Shown piece by piece: positions 42,335 to 43,188 of a DNA stretch of 43,188 bases. The notes under the pieces were generated by a model. That model saw only the letters and a list, made by a program, of their open reading frames with translations, was not told the DNA's origin and did not search any database. The DNA is from Ignavibacteriaceae bacterium (GTDB lineage: Bacteria > Bacteroidota > Ignavibacteria > Ignavibacteriales > Ignavibacteriaceae). The stretch lies in assembly GCA_031292455.1 (NCBI GenBank), contig JARLHC010000159.1:1-43188 (forward strand), written 5' to 3'. The translations under genes were made by a program, and so were the position numbers. How positions within the stretch are numbered: the stretch's first letter is position 1; each line of letters begins with the position of its first letter.

Positions 42335-43188
42335 ATGAAAAGATTGACCTTCCTATTGGCACTACTTATTATTTCCCAAACCTTAGCTATCAATGAACTT
42401 GTTGTAAAAGTCCCGAACGTTTATACATCGAAACCCGGGTACATAGATCAAGCTACATTAGTAATACAACCATACGGCGGTTATGCTGAGCAGTCATTAT
42501 ATTTAGAATATTCAGACCATAATCAGTTTACGGCCGGTCAACAGGTAGAAATCATACATCGTTTTGAATTGCCGCAAGGGAGTACAGTTAACGATTTATG
42601 GTTATGGATCGGAGACAATGTCATGAAAGCAATTGTAATTGATACATGGAAAGCCAGAAAAATATATGACAGCATAGTGAGTATGAAAAGGGATCCGGCA
42701 TTTCTGACCAAGAGTGGAAATCAATACGAGCTGCATATTTATCCTCTTACACCGGGAAGTATCCGGAAGATAAAAATGAATTTTATTACACCAACGCAAT
42801 CAATATTGGGTGAAATATTGGCTGAGTTGCCACTTGGGATGCTGAATTCAAGTAATAATACAATCCAACCGCTCACGATACTATACCGCACAACGCAGGA
42901 TATATGGGGAGTGCCTCATCTTAAAGAGTTTCCCAGTGCTGTTTTTACTGATGTTACGGATACGCTTGGTTATCACTATAGGCAATACAAGGTGGCTAAT
43001 ATCAAGACATTGAGCACATTCAGATTTGCATACAATTTTTCTATGTCGCAGAGTGCATATTTTAGTTCAAGTGAAAATGACAGCAGCCAGCGTTATTTCC
43101 AATTGATGGTAAGTGCCAAAGATGCATTAGGAATAGCTGTGGATTCGAGCGCAAAGAAAGTAATGTTCGGATTAGATTTAAGCGGGGA
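42335..43188 (+). CDS. Secreted VIT/vWA-domain protein, 3' end outside the window
   Basis: The first 284 codons of an open frame that runs off the window. A signal peptide (MKRLTFLLALLIISQTLA) is followed by a VIT domain (about 25-155), with IHRFELPQGSTVNDLWLWIGD, KARKIYDSIV and ELHIYPLTPGSIRKIKMNF. The sequence ends at KVMFGLDLSG, the first strand and start of a MIDAS motif of a vWA domain. VIT/vWA proteins are secreted or surface proteins related to inter-alpha-trypsin inhibitor heavy chains; the bacterial role is unclear. GGAG lies about 10 nt before the ATG. Confidence 0.8.
   Translation, partial: MKRLTFLLALLIISQTLAINELVVKVPNVYTSKPGYIDQATLVIQPYGGYAEQSLYLEYSDHNQFTAGQQVEIIHRFELPQGSTVNDLWLWIGDNVMKAIVIDTWKARKIYDSIVSMKRDPAFLTKSGNQYELHIYPLTPGSIRKIKMNFITPTQSILGEILAELPLGMLNSSNNTIQPLTILYRTTQDIWGVPHLKEFPSAVFTDVTDTLGYHYRQYKVANIKTLSTFRFAYNFSMSQSAYFSSSENDSSQRYFQLMVSAKDALGIAVDSSAKKVMFGLDLSG

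Noticed and set aside
1-43188. Insertion sequence, prophage or defence system
   Set aside because: No transposase, integrase, phage structural, restriction or Cas protein is recognisable in any frame; the only accessory features are the repeat-bounded island at 1-3380 and the fragment near 31082.

Overview
The window is an AT-rich bacterial chromosome segment with densely packed, often overlapping genes. Gene content suggests the Bacteroidota/Chlorobi/Ignavibacteriota side of the tree, most likely an Ignavibacteria-like organism. This is an inference from gene types (LytR_C protein next to rsfS, TPR-plus-periplasmic-binding fusion, BatA-like vWA protein, DUF6266-like and DUF1207-like proteins, E. 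coli-like his gene order); no rRNA or other phylogenetic marker was compared.

Layout. 1-3380 is an accessory island: two clusters of dispersed hairpin repeats (about 50-580 and 2927-3350) flank a DUF6266-like protein, a 154-bp inverted repeat that carries mirrored promoter-like sequences, a small unknown protein, a DUF2335 two-TM protein and a sigma-70-like factor. 3387-12795 is a long minus-strand block: unknown protein plus O-methyltransferase, lepB, lepA, Ppx/GppA, a family 9 glycosyltransferase, a small membrane protein, a deoxynucleoside kinase, folK, folB, an EamA permease and pgeF. 12921-16558 (plus) holds surE, a vWA membrane protein and comF. 16559-30606 is mainly minus: argS, rsfS, a LytR_C protein, a secreted protein, ridA-like, (mazG on plus), phoH, a LysM protein, a coiled-coil lipoprotein, radC, a TPR/periplasmic-binding protein, a TPR protein, gcvH, accC, accB, efp and a YfgM-like TPR protein. 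Next come a tRNA-Arg(CCG) and a broken membrane-protein fragment.

31329-38320 is a complete his operon (hisG-D-C-B-H-A-F-IE, minus strand), the best-resolved regulatory system here. It is preceded by a promoter-like sequence, a 21-codon leader ORF with six His codons in nine positions, and a Rho-independent terminator whose 5' arm can instead pair (9 of 10 positions) with the end of the leader ORF: a textbook ribosome-stalling attenuator. HisB carries a shortened, degenerate HAD phosphatase remnant at its N-terminus, so histidinol-phosphate phosphatase probably comes from elsewhere. A PHP-family metallohydrolase gene sits immediately upstream.

38374-41840 (minus) encodes the PHP protein, a small alpha/beta-barrel-like protein with dapF, and a DUF1207-like outer-membrane protein. 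The right edge carries the start of a secreted VIT/vWA protein (plus), cut by the window end. All family assignments are by eye from motifs; no database search was run.
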